Under the pieces are notes generated by a model. It had not been told where the DNA came from. It saw only the letters and a program-made list of their open reading frames with translations, and made no database searches. A program made the position numbers and the translations under genes. DNA of 64,000 bases from Marinomonas sp. TW1. GTDB taxonomy: Bacteria; Pseudomonadota; Gammaproteobacteria; Pseudomonadales; Marinomonadaceae. The stretch lies in assembly GCF_001625355.1 (NCBI RefSeq), contig NZ_JSEE01000011.1, positions 62,001-126,000 of the forward strand, read 5' to 3'. This document shows, in pieces, positions 35,100 to 43,638 of the stretch (its first letter is position 1; each line of letters starts with the position of its first letter).

Positions 35100-36053
35100 A
35101 TGCAGCTAGACAAAATAGATCTCAATTTACTTCGTTACTTGGATTCTTTGTTAAGAGAACAAAACGTGACTCATGCCGCCAACCAACTTGGCATTACACA
35201 ACCTGCCATGAGTAATGGACTAAGACGACTCAGAGATTTATTTCATGACCCTCTGCTGGTCCGAACCAGCGATGGCATGATGCCGACGGCGCTGGCTATC
35301 CAGCTGCAACCAAGAGTACAAAATATTCTACAATCTGTGGATGAAGTGCTGCATCTTGGTCAGAACTTTGAAGCGGAATCCAGCTCACGAGTCTTTCGCA
35401 TCATGGCCAGTGACTATGCAGAAGCCACCCTCATTCCACCATTAATGAAAAAATTACAGGAAGAGGCCCCTAATGTCATTTTGGATGTAATGAATCCAAG
35501 TGATGTCAGTTTCCACGACGTTGAGAAAGGCAAAGTAGACCTAGTCATCAACCGATTTGACACCCTACCGCAGTCGTTCCATCAGAAATCCGTTTGGGTC
35601 GACCAGTTTTCTTGTCTTGTGCCAACCAATTCAGAAATTGCTAAAAACTTCAGTCTAGAAACGTACCTGTCTTCACCACATGTTTGGGTAAGCAAGACCG
35701 GTTTCGGTGTAGGAGTGGGTATCCAGCCCGAAGAAGTGCAAAAACTGGGCTGGGTCGATGGCACATTAGCAGACCTTGGCTTCAAACGTAATATTCGACT
35801 ATTCACTCGTAATTACAATGTCGCCATGCGTGCTACTGAACAACTTGGGTTAATTGCGACCTTGCCTTCCTTAGCCACACGCCTAATGAAAGACAATCCT
35901 CATGTGGCCGTTTTACCTCCACCTTTTGAAATTCAGCCCGTCGAACTAAAAATGCTCTGGAGCCCATTATTGCAACACGACCCAGGCCATATCTGGTTAC
36001 GTTCTAGCATTGCGGTTTGTGCTAAGGCCATTGCGGAAAGCAACAATCTTTAA
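35100..36053 (+). CDS. LysR-family transcriptional regulator
   Basis: The 317-residue protein has an N-terminal helix-turn-helix (LNLLRYLDSLLREQNVTHA, NQLGITQPAMSNGLRRLRDLF) and a periplasmic-binding-like effector domain from about residue 95. The DNA-binding part is of the NodD/PcpR-like type. The effector and target are unknown, since the gene stands alone between a sugar isomerase and a terminator. The ribosome site is not obvious, so the start is moderately certain. Confidence 0.88.
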   Translation: MQLDKIDLNLLRYLDSLLREQNVTHAANQLGITQPAMSNGLRRLRDLFHDPLLVRTSDGMMPTALAIQLQPRVQNILQSVDEVLHLGQNFEAESSSRVFRIMASDYAEATLIPPLMKKLQEEAPNVILDVMNPSDVSFHDVEKGKVDLVINRFDTLPQSFHQKSVWVDQFSCLVPTNSEIAKNFSLETYLSSPHVWVSKTGFGVGVGIQPEEVQKLGWVDGTLADLGFKRNIRLFTRNYNVAMRATEQLGLIATLPSLATRLMKDNPHVAVLPPPFEIQPVELKMLWSPLLQHDPGHIWLRSSIAVCAKAIAESNNL

Positions 36054-36094
36054 AGAAACACTGCCATTAGGGTAAAACACCTAGGATTTGACAA

Positions 36095-36142
36095 CAAAAA
36101 AGCCTCTGACGCTCCTTAAGAAAAGCATCAGAGGCTTTTTTA
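36095..36142. terminator. Bidirectional terminator between LysR and carbonic anhydrase genes
   Basis: GCCTCTGA (36102-36109) pairs with TCAGAGGC (36128-36135), with A6 before and T7 after. It lies between convergent genes. Confidence 0.9.
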
Positions 36143-36152
36143 TTGATGACGA

Positions 36153-36788
36153 TTATAGGTTTTCTAACGTTTCTTTTGCTTGTTGAGCATCCGATACTGA
36201 GACCTTTAAGTCGGTAATATGGCCGTTATCAATACTGTAACACCAACCATGAACGTGTAATTCCTGTCCTTGCTTCCAAGCATTTTGAACGATGCTGCTT
36301 TGGCAGACATTGGACACTTGTTCCATCACATTCAATTCACACATACGATCAAAGCGTTGATGCTCATCTTCAATAGCATCAATTTCCTCACGGTGAAGGC
36401 GATACACATCTTTAATATGGCGTAACCAATTATCAATCATGCCATGTTCTTCTGTCCCCATCGCCGCTTTAATGCCACCACAACCGTAATGTCCTACTAC
36501 CATGATGTGTTTCACTTTGAGTACATCAACAGCAAACTGAATCACAGACAAACAGTTTAAATCCGTATGGACAACAACGTTGGCAATATTACGGTGGACA
36601 AATACTTCCCCCGGTAATAAATCAACAATCTGATTGGCTGGTACTCGACTGTCTGCACAGCCTATCCATAAATATTCTGGTTGTTGTTGTTTTGACAGAG
36701 TGGAAAAAAATTCAGGATCTTCTGCGGATACCTTGGCAGCCCAATCACGGTTCTTCTTAAAAAGGTCTTCTATTTTTTGCTTTGGCAT
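36153..36788 (-). CDS. can: Beta-class carbonic anhydrase
   Basis: The 211-residue enzyme interconverts carbon dioxide and bicarbonate in the cytoplasm. Zinc ligands are readable: Cys44 and Asp46 with Arg48 in WIGCADSRVP, and His100 and Cys103 in VGHYGCGG. Length and layout match the E. coli Can enzyme. It follows rlmA by 3 bases and is probably co-transcribed with it. A terminator lies after it. Confidence 0.96.
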   Translation of the reverse strand: MPKQKIEDLFKKNRDWAAKVSAEDPEFFSTLSKQQQPEYLWIGCADSRVPANQIVDLLPGEVFVHRNIANVVVHTDLNCLSVIQFAVDVLKVKHIMVVGHYGCGGIKAAMGTEEHGMIDNWLRHIKDVYRLHREEIDAIEDEHQRFDRMCELNVMEQVSNVCQSSIVQNAWKQGQELHVHGWCYSIDNGHITDLKVSVSDAQQAKETLENL

Positions 36789-36791
36789 AAT

Positions 36792-37640
36792 CTACTTCTC
36801 TCCTGTCTTTTTTCGATACCAGCGCAACTTAATGTCGGCGGTAATACTCATCGTCTCTCTCTTTTGAATGGCCAATTTTCCTTCATATGACGCTTTATGA
36901 ATGTGCGGTGTCATACTCAATAAATCTTGAATTTTTGCTTGGCTATCCAGTTCAAATGAAAAGCATTTTGACTCTTCGGAATGCAGCTCAAAATCGGCAA
37001 TGCCATCTGGAAAAGTCGGCTTATAATCATGAATACGCTCATAAAGCACTTCACGCAGTTCAATCAAATGACGTGGTCCAGATTCAACTAACAGCAACTG
37101 CCCAGAGTCATCTAAAGCACGTGAAAATTCTTCGAAAACAGGGAAGCCAAACAAACATAAAATCACATCAAAACGCTTATCAGGCACGGGTAAACTGGCA
37201 TTGCTACCAACAATCCATCCAATCTCTTTATCGCGTTTACTCGCTGACATAACGGCCCATTTGGAAATATCCAAACCGATCCGATCAGTCATCATATTAT
37301 GTTTATCAAACGCTTCACCAAGGTGTGATAAGTAATATCCCTCACCGCAACCGGCATCCAAAATACGCACACCGGTAACAAGCAGGTCTTTTGGCCAAGA
37401 AGCAAAAATTGCGTCGACAATTGGGTAGTAATGCTGTTGATTAAGAAAGGTTTGACGTGAGAGCACCATTTCTTTGCTATCACCAGGGTCTTTCGAGCGT
37501 TTGTTTTGTACAGGTAATAAATTCACATAGCCTGTTTTGGCTAAATCAAAACTATGGCGATGAGCACATCTTAAGCTCCGACCTTCAAGTTGAAGATCCG
37601 CACCATCAATAGGACAAGATAAATTTTTGAGGGAAGGCAC
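36792..37640 (-). CDS. rlmA: 23S rRNA (guanine-N1)-methyltransferase RlmA
   Basis: The 282-residue protein methylates G745 or an equivalent base in 23S rRNA. The family-specific segment LAKTGYVNLLPVQNKRSKDPGDSKEM is present, as is the SAM-binding motif I (VRILDAGCGEGYYL). The N-terminal zinc site is altered: Cys9, Cys25 and His29 are present, but the second cysteine of the usual CxxC is Asp12 (CPID). The start is GTG with no strong ribosome site. The carbonic anhydrase gene follows after 3 bases. Confidence 0.9.
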   Translation of the reverse strand: MPSLKNLSCPIDGADLQLEGRSLRCAHRHSFDLAKTGYVNLLPVQNKRSKDPGDSKEMVLSRQTFLNQQHYYPIVDAIFASWPKDLLVTGVRILDAGCGEGYYLSHLGEAFDKHNMMTDRIGLDISKWAVMSASKRDKEIGWIVGSNASLPVPDKRFDVILCLFGFPVFEEFSRALDDSGQLLLVESGPRHLIELREVLYERIHDYKPTFPDGIADFELHSEESKCFSFELDSQAKIQDLLSMTPHIHKASYEGKLAIQKRETMSITADIKLRWYRKKTGEK

Positions 37641-37732
37641 AGTTAATCCGTCAATTACAGTCTGGCGCTTAGGTTAAAAGGTTCCTGATAGGCTCGCAAG
37701 TAGTCATTTAGAAATTGACGAATAATTGCATT

Positions 37733-39748
37733 TTATAAGGTGCCCGTTTCGACAAGAGAGAAAGACTCATGCCCTACTTGCTTTTGCATAAATTGCACAA
37801 AATCCGCACTGGGTAATGGCTTGGAGTACAAATACCCTTGTACTTCTTGACAATCATACCCCCCTAACGCATTCACTTGCGATCTGTGCTCCACACCTTC
37901 GGCAATCACTTTCAGATTCAAGCTTTTGGCCATCGCTATGGTGGCTTTGACAATCGCATCATTATCACCGTCAATACCAATATCATGGATGAATGAACGG
38001 TCAATTTTCAACGTTTGAATAGGAAACTTCTTCAGATAAGAAAGTGAGGAATAGCCCGTTCCAAAATCATCGATGGACAAAGTCAGCCCCAGTTCTCTAA
38101 AACTGTGAAGCTTCTCAATTGACTGCTTGGCATCGGTCATCAACATACTTTCCGTTAATTCTAATTCCAGATACGCAGGATCCACCCCAGTCTCTTCCAG
38201 TATTGTCTGCACCATATCCACCAAATCAGCCTGCATAAATTGACGACTGGACAGATTAACCGACAAGCACAGAGCAGGATAACCCTGTTCTCGCCATTCT
38301 TGTAACTGACGACAAGCACGACGAATGACCCATTCGCCTAATGGCAGAATTAAACCACTCTCTTCTGCCAGAGGAATAAATTTATCTGGACTCACCATAC
38401 CTAACTCTGGGTGATTCCAACGAATTAATGCCTCTGCACCAACCACATTCTCATCGGGCAAGGCCACTTTCGGCTGATAATGTAATTCAAATTCTTCATT
38501 TTCAATGGCTTTTCGCAGACCACCGCCCAAGGTTAAATGAGCATTAATGTTATCGGCCATTTGATTTTCATAGACGAAATACAAATTGTGCCCAGTGGAT
38601 TTGGCACGATACATCGCGGCGTCCGCATTTTTCAGTAAATTGTCGACATCATCCGCATGTTGCGGATAACTGGCAATCCCAATACTGGCACTGATCATCA
38701 TGTCCATCTTGGCAACAGGGTATGTGTTGCTGGCATTTTGCATAATGCTCTGTGCGATGTCCTCAAGCTCCGACAACGCATTGGTATTTTCTAATACCAC
38801 CACAAATTCATCACCACCTAAGCGGTATAAACACGCTCCTGCAGGAATACTCGACTTAATGCGTTCAGCAACACGCTGAATCAATTCATCCCCAACTCGA
38901 TGACCAAAGTTGTCATTGACCACCTTAAAGCCATCAAGATCTAAATACATCAAGCCAAATTGACGCTCGCGCTTTTTAGCATTCTGCAAAGCACTTTCAA
39001 GCTGTTGGTACAATAGGTTTCGATTTGGCAAATTGGTCAAACTGTCATAATTGTTTAACCGGTATAAAGCCACTTCATGATCTCGCTCTTCCTGAATATC
39101 ATGAGCCAATAGATATATTTGACCTAATTCAGCATCAAAACTGGCTTCAATTCTATGCCAACGAACGCCATTTGCTGTCGACAGCATAATTTCTTGCGAC
39201 AAACTGGACTGACCATTAACACGAGCCATAAAACTCTTTGCCGCCGAAGACACCGCAAACAAATAATTAATGTGCTTTACTTCACCAAAATGGTTTAGAA
39301 AAAAATCACTGGCGTTGATAAATTGGCCATCAAGGGAAAAGATAGCAAAGGACAAGGTTTTAAACTGCCGCAACAAGCCCATGTCTTTTTCAGGAACGGA
39401 GGAAGGAGTTTGAGTGATGGCGTTAGAGCTAACCTCGAGCAGTATGCCATTGCGGCCATCGGCTAACTGGACCGTACTTCCGACGCATTGATAGCTTTGC
39501 GATGGGTCAGATGAAAAGGGCCATCGACATGAGAACCGCTGGTCTTTTTGACTGTGGGACAATCGACTTTGCCATTTCTGTTTCAAAGCAAGAGGAATTT
39601 GACGCTGACCCGCTTGAATTTGACCTAATGAGCCGACCAATAAACGCTCAGCAGCCGGATTCAACATAGGCACAGTCGAATGTTCGACGTCAATGACCCA
39701 TGCCGCCGACGGCATTTTATTTTGGAGAACTTCTTCTAAGTCAGTCAT
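37733..39748 (-). CDS. PAS-GGDEF-EAL protein, dual c-di-GMP enzyme candidate
   Basis: The 671-residue cytoplasmic protein has two PAS-like regions (~1-110 and ~125-225), a GGDEF domain (~235-395) with intact RLGGDEF, and an EAL domain (~405-660). The EAL domain has intact EALIRWNHP, DDFGTGYSSL and AEGVE motifs. Both the cyclase and phosphodiesterase sites therefore look functional on paper; which activity dominates cannot be told. No membrane segment or sensor outside the PAS parts is seen. It could feed the LapD/LapG control of the adhesin at the left end, but no link is shown. Confidence 0.93.
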   Translation of the reverse strand: MTDLEEVLQNKMPSAAWVIDVEHSTVPMLNPAAERLLVGSLGQIQAGQRQIPLALKQKWQSRLSHSQKDQRFSCRWPFSSDPSQSYQCVGSTVQLADGRNGILLEVSSNAITQTPSSVPEKDMGLLRQFKTLSFAIFSLDGQFINASDFFLNHFGEVKHINYLFAVSSAAKSFMARVNGQSSLSQEIMLSTANGVRWHRIEASFDAELGQIYLLAHDIQEERDHEVALYRLNNYDSLTNLPNRNLLYQQLESALQNAKKRERQFGLMYLDLDGFKVVNDNFGHRVGDELIQRVAERIKSSIPAGACLYRLGGDEFVVVLENTNALSELEDIAQSIMQNASNTYPVAKMDMMISASIGIASYPQHADDVDNLLKNADAAMYRAKSTGHNLYFVYENQMADNINAHLTLGGGLRKAIENEEFELHYQPKVALPDENVVGAEALIRWNHPELGMVSPDKFIPLAEESGLILPLGEWVIRRACRQLQEWREQGYPALCLSVNLSSRQFMQADLVDMVQTILEETGVDPAYLELELTESMLMTDAKQSIEKLHSFRELGLTLSIDDFGTGYSSLSYLKKFPIQTLKIDRSFIHDIGIDGDNDAIVKATIAMAKSLNLKVIAEGVEHRSQVNALGGYDCQEVQGYLYSKPLPSADFVQFMQKQVGHESFSLVETGTL

Positions 39749-39815
39749 TCAATTTAATACTACTCAAATACATCAGATGCTACAGCGACTATATAACTGG
39801 CTAGACAAGCCGTTT

Positions 39816-40673
39816 TCACCACGTATCGGGAACCACAAACACATGCCTTTTTATTCCATTTGCCTCAGATTCACTAGAACTCAGACAAAGGTGCAAAGGG
39901 CGATCATCATGTAGGAAATTGCCTACAAGATTGTATGCAGTTTCAGGAGAAAAGAAAGTAAAATCCTCCTTAAAACACGGAAAAGCCAACCAATGTGGTT
40001 TTTCCAAAACAATAAAGTACGAAAAATATTTGCTTAACCATAAAATATCACTCGCTCGAAGCCACGCACCACCTTCTTCGCGCCACCACTCATCCAAATC
40101 AGATTCCGTGTGCAGCCCTCTATATAAACGACCAAACATCAGTAAACTGGCACGAATATCACCACCTGAAGACAAATCCCGAATGCTGTTTGCCCCCTCT
40201 TCTGTCTTCAGAATTTGTAATTGATGCTGTCGAGCCCGAGTAACCTTTTTAACCAAACTATCATTCTTATTTGGTCCAATCCAGTCATTGGGTGCCAAAT
40301 CTGCCCGATGGAGATAAAATTTAATGGCCAACTCAAATTGCTGCAACGAGCCATCAGGCAGAGCGACAAGCATGTCAACTTCCCCTAATGTTTTGCCTTG
40401 GCGCGTTATTTGAAAATGCTCTCGCTGAATGCTTAATACAGATAACTCAGAAATGGCAAAGCTGAACAGGGCCTCAAAATAACTGCCTAAGAAATGGGAT
40501 TTCGTTTGCTCAAGCTTTGCCATCAAAGAGGTTGGATTGTGTCTGTGCAAAGTAAGTATTTCCCGCCAATCGGATCGCCAGTAAGGCCCCAACTGAAAAT
40601 CAGCAAGAATATAATGCCCATCCACCAGCCATTCCAAGTCTCTCAACACTTGCTTGGCATTTAAAGACAGCAT
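39816..40673 (-). CDS. DUF1853 family protein
   Basis: The 285-residue protein matches the DUF1853 pattern (LSLNAKQVLRDLEWLVDGHYI; LGSYFEALFSFAISEL; GEVDMLVALPDGSLQQFELAIKFYL). The E-x-D and E-x-A-x-K spacing looks like a PD-(D/E)XK nuclease core, which I note as a possibility only. The function is unknown. The yqcC-like gene lies 3 bases upstream on the same strand, so the two form an operon. Confidence 0.85.
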   Translation of the reverse strand: MLSLNAKQVLRDLEWLVDGHYILADFQLGPYWRSDWREILTLHRHNPTSLMAKLEQTKSHFLGSYFEALFSFAISELSVLSIQREHFQITRQGKTLGEVDMLVALPDGSLQQFELAIKFYLHRADLAPNDWIGPNKNDSLVKKVTRARQHQLQILKTEEGANSIRDLSSGGDIRASLLMFGRLYRGLHTESDLDEWWREEGGAWLRASDILWLSKYFSYFIVLEKPHWLAFPCFKEDFTFFSPETAYNLVGNFLHDDRPLHLCLSSSESEANGIKRHVFVVPDTW

Positions 40674-40676
40674 CGT

Positions 40677-41015
40677 TTATTGAGCACTTAAATGTTTGTC
40701 TATTTGATCAAGACAGCCAACAATACCGTCCACATCAACACCGATATTTCCCTTAAACGCCTCCTCTGCCATAGGCGAAATATGACAGCGATTAGGTAAA
40801 GCCGAGCCACTTTGCAAAAGGTATTTAAATTTTTCAATCATCACGTACCGAAGCCACTGTTCAAACGACATGGTATCAATGCAAAAGGGTTGCTGACTTT
40901 GCAATGCTTCGTGACTTGGTTGCTCGCATTCCCAAAGCCCACTCTGTTGCAAGCGGATCTGCAACGTGATCAACAGGTCCGCCAGAGCATGATGATCAGA
41001 AAAGGTTTGATTCAA
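40677..41015 (-). CDS. YqcC family protein
   Basis: The 112-residue helical protein matches the YqcC family (LLITLQIRLQQSGLWECEQPS; FCIDTMSFEQWLRYVMIEKF). The start is TTG, supported by AAGGAG nine bases upstream. In many gammaproteobacteria yqcC lies beside a tRNA pseudouridine synthase; here it leads a two-gene operon with DUF1853. No function is established. Confidence 0.87.
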   Translation of the reverse strand: MNQTFSDHHALADLLITLQIRLQQSGLWECEQPSHEALQSQQPFCIDTMSFEQWLRYVMIEKFKYLLQSGSALPNRCHISPMAEEAFKGNIGVDVDGIVGCLDQIDKHLSAQ

Positions 41016-41114
41016 CCTGATTTCTCCTTATAAAAACGGTAAAATAGGTTTTCTGTTTATCACCGATAAATAATACATTGGGTAATTTATCGGCCACTTG
41101 AGCAAATATTTAGC

Positions 41115-42185
41115 ATGAATAAAATTGAATCCCTTGCCGACTTATTTGATATGGTCGGTTGTGATGTAAGCTACTACGATCTTGGACGCTGCCTTAATAA
41201 GATAACGCCGCAGCAAGCCATCCAATTTGACCGTAAGCAACAGGCTTACCCATACCCTTTTCGACAGCATGCATGGTTAGCTTGCCTATTAAAAGACAAA
41301 AACGCCACCAAAGATGACACTTTAAACGAAGGCGTGATTTGGTTTTTGAAGTTACCGCTGGACGAAGCAGGTGCATTGAATTTAGGCACTCGCGATCATT
41401 TTATCAAAACCCTTGTTGATAAAATTCTTCACAAAGGCGAACAACAAGGCTTATCAGAAGCGTTAGAAGATAGTCCTTATGCTTTTAAACCAGATCAAGA
41501 ACGCATGGCCAGCTTTCATGCACGGTTAGCCAAAGATTTGAACAAAGCCGCGTCTCATTACTATCATGATGTAATCCAATATCTGAAAAATGACATTGCA
41601 GCCCAAGGAGAGCAATGGCAAAACCTTGGCTTACAAGGCATTGCCGAACTGGCCGTTAGAATGGATGACAAAGCCCACTGTGACCTAGCATTAAAAGCAA
41701 TTGCGGATGCGCCATCCGCCTTTGTCTCTGCTCTTTGCCACGCCTTAGAACATCAGCACTTACCAGAGAACTTACAACAGGTGTTGATTGAAAAACTGTC
41801 GTCTGAGCAAGATGCTTTATTAAAAGCCAGCTATGTTCGCGGCCTTTCCAAAGCGCCATTTAATGATGCCTTGTTGCTGCCTTTGTTTGGCATTTTAGGT
41901 GACTTAGCGAGCTGCACAGACGATGACATTCACCTGATCGCAGCGTTAGCAGCCAAATGCCCTCATTGGCTAAGTGCCAACCCACAGCTGCTTAGAATTG
42001 TGATGGAAAAACTCGCACATCGTGATGACGGTTACATTGCCTTCAAACAGATCACCGCCGAACTAAGCCAACACCCGGAAACAAAGCAACCATTATGGCA
42101 GCTATTACGAAGCGAACGTATTAGCCCTAATTTGGCTCAAGCGGTGGGTTATTTGTTTACTCAAACGCCAAGCTCTATCCAGTAA
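41115..42185 (+). CDS. DUF3549 family protein
   Basis: The 356-residue protein matches DUF3549 (IESLADLFDMVGCDVSYYDLGRCLNKI; QFDRKQQAYPYPF; EGVIWFLKLPLDEAGAL). It appears all-helical, with HEAT-like helical pairs in the second half. It is common in Oceanospirillales and Pseudomonas and its function is unknown. It is divergent from the YqcC gene and followed by a hairpin. Confidence 0.87.
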   Translation: MNKIESLADLFDMVGCDVSYYDLGRCLNKITPQQAIQFDRKQQAYPYPFRQHAWLACLLKDKNATKDDTLNEGVIWFLKLPLDEAGALNLGTRDHFIKTLVDKILHKGEQQGLSEALEDSPYAFKPDQERMASFHARLAKDLNKAASHYYHDVIQYLKNDIAAQGEQWQNLGLQGIAELAVRMDDKAHCDLALKAIADAPSAFVSALCHALEHQHLPENLQQVLIEKLSSEQDALLKASYVRGLSKAPFNDALLLPLFGILGDLASCTDDDIHLIAALAAKCPHWLSANPQLLRIVMEKLAHRDDGYIAFKQITAELSQHPETKQPLWQLLRSERISPNLAQAVGYLFTQTPSSIQ

Positions 42186-42203
42186 ATAAGATTAAAAACA
42201 GTC

Positions 42204-42244
42204 AAAAAAAACCCAAACTTTTCAATAATGAAAAGTTTGGGTTA
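42204..42244. terminator. Terminator between DUF3549 gene and the small minus-strand gene
   Basis: CCCAAACTTTTCA (42212-42224) and TGAAAAGTTTGGG (42229-42241) form a perfect 13-bp stem with a 4-base loop. The T-run is on the minus strand, so it mainly ends the gene at 42263, and perhaps both. Confidence 0.85.
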
Positions 42245-42262
42245 AACAAGCAGAACCACCAC

Positions 42263-42523
42263 TTAATGACGCACAGGAACAGCTTCGTTGGTTTCTCTCA
42301 TTCGCTTACGATGGGCAACAAACTCCGCACTTAAAATATAATCTCCTTGATCTGTGTAAGACAACGCACCTCGGTTAACTAAAGCATCTAATGTTTTAGG
42401 GAGCACCTTTTGCCTTCTCTCTCCCTTGACAAAATAATATTGCTCTCCCATCTGAACCAATTTGAATCCAGACTCTAAAAATCCAACGCATAAATTTTGA
42501 GTTGGCGTTAACTTGAGTTTCAT
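42263..42523 (-). CDS. Small conserved-looking hypothetical protein, 86 residues
   Basis: Two adjacent ATG codons could start it; the one at 42521-42523 has better spacing to GAGGGA. The protein reads as a small winged-helix-like or beta-rich unit (VLPKTLDALVNRGALSYTDQGDYILS) with a basic C-terminal tail. The middle segment looks like a DNA-binding fold, but I do not recognise a family. It lies alone between two terminators. Confidence 0.65.
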   Translation of the reverse strand: MKLKLTPTQNLCVGFLESGFKLVQMGEQYYFVKGERRQKVLPKTLDALVNRGALSYTDQGDYILSAEFVAHRKRMRETNEAVPVRH

Positions 42524-42633
42524 CATTTCCCTCTCATTGCCGTCTCGTTAATTAACTCATAAAAATAACTATAGACGCTTTTTCGGAAAACGAAATTTCA
42601 ACTAACTTAATATTACAAAAAGATAAAAAACAT

Positions 42634-42670
42634 AAAAAAAGGGAAGACCTTTGTAAGGCCTTCCCTTTTT
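42634..42670 (-). terminator. Terminator after purU
   Basis: GGGAAG (42641-42646) pairs with CTTCCC (42660-42665), extended by ACC/GGC with one mismatch. A T-run lies on the minus strand. It lies directly after purU. Confidence 0.8.
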
Positions 42671-42688
42671 CATCAATATTTTAGCGAT

Positions 42689-43546
42689 CTAGTCAGCAAA
42701 GACGACCGTCTTATTCCCATGCACCAGAACGCGATCTTCCAAGTGATAACGCAAACCTCGGGACAGAACCAGTTTTTCAATGTCTTTCCCCAGTCGCACC
42801 ATATCTTCTGCAGAATGGCTGTGACGAACTCGAATGACATCTTGCTCAATGATTGGACCTGCATCCAGATCCGCCGTCACATAATGACACGTTGCCCCAA
42901 TCAGCTTAACCCCTCTCACAGCCGCCTGATGATAAGGCTTAGCGCCAATGAAGGACGGCAAGAAACTATGGTGTATATTGATCACTCGATGCTTGTATTT
43001 CTCACACAAATATTCTGGGAAGATTTGCATATAACGAGCCAGTACAATGGTATCAGCGCCGACTTCATCAATGCGTGCTTCAATTTCTTGGAAGGCTGGC
43101 ATTTTATTTTCTTTTGGTACTGAAATGCAGAAGTACGGCACGTTATACCATTCCACCATAGAACGAAGGTCTTCATGGTTCGCAATGACCCCGACAATTT
43201 CACAGTTCAGTTCACCTGTGTGCCAGCGGTGCATGATGTCATTTAAACAGTGAGACTCTTTGGTCGCCATTAAGATGACTTTTGGACGGTCTTCACTGTC
43301 TTTTACGTACCACTTCATGTTGTACTCTTCCGCAATTGGCGCGAACTCCTCACGGAAAGTGTCAACATCAATGGCAAGACTCTCAGCATCAACATCATGA
43401 CGCATGAAAAACCATTTTTGCTCTAAATCTGTGTGATGACTTGCTTCAATAATCGAACCAGAACGCTCGTTTAAGAACTGACTAACGGCCGCTACAATCC
43501 CTACTCGATCGGGACAACTAATCACAAGACGAAATGTTTTTCTCAT
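42689..43546 (-). CDS. purU: Formyltetrahydrofolate deformylase PurU
   Basis: The 285-residue enzyme hydrolyses 10-formyltetrahydrofolate to formate and tetrahydrofolate. An N-terminal ACT domain (ISCPDRVGIVAAVSQFLNERSG) is followed by a formyltransferase-like domain. Catalytic residues are visible: Asn190 and His192 in VINIHHSFLPSF, and Asp228 in TADLDAGPII. Its product formate can feed purine synthesis, and it balances the one-carbon pool. It is a single gene with its own terminator. Confidence 0.95.
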   Translation of the reverse strand: MRKTFRLVISCPDRVGIVAAVSQFLNERSGSIIEASHHTDLEQKWFFMRHDVDAESLAIDVDTFREEFAPIAEEYNMKWYVKDSEDRPKVILMATKESHCLNDIMHRWHTGELNCEIVGVIANHEDLRSMVEWYNVPYFCISVPKENKMPAFQEIEARIDEVGADTIVLARYMQIFPEYLCEKYKHRVINIHHSFLPSFIGAKPYHQAAVRGVKLIGATCHYVTADLDAGPIIEQDVIRVRHSHSAEDMVRLGKDIEKLVLSRGLRYHLEDRVLVHGNKTVVFAD

Positions 43547-43638
43547 ACTAGAAACTTATAAACCTTTTAAAATCAGCAAGTTAAATAACTTACAAACAAT
43601 CGAAATTAATTTTCAGGAAATTATACTGGATCCAACGC

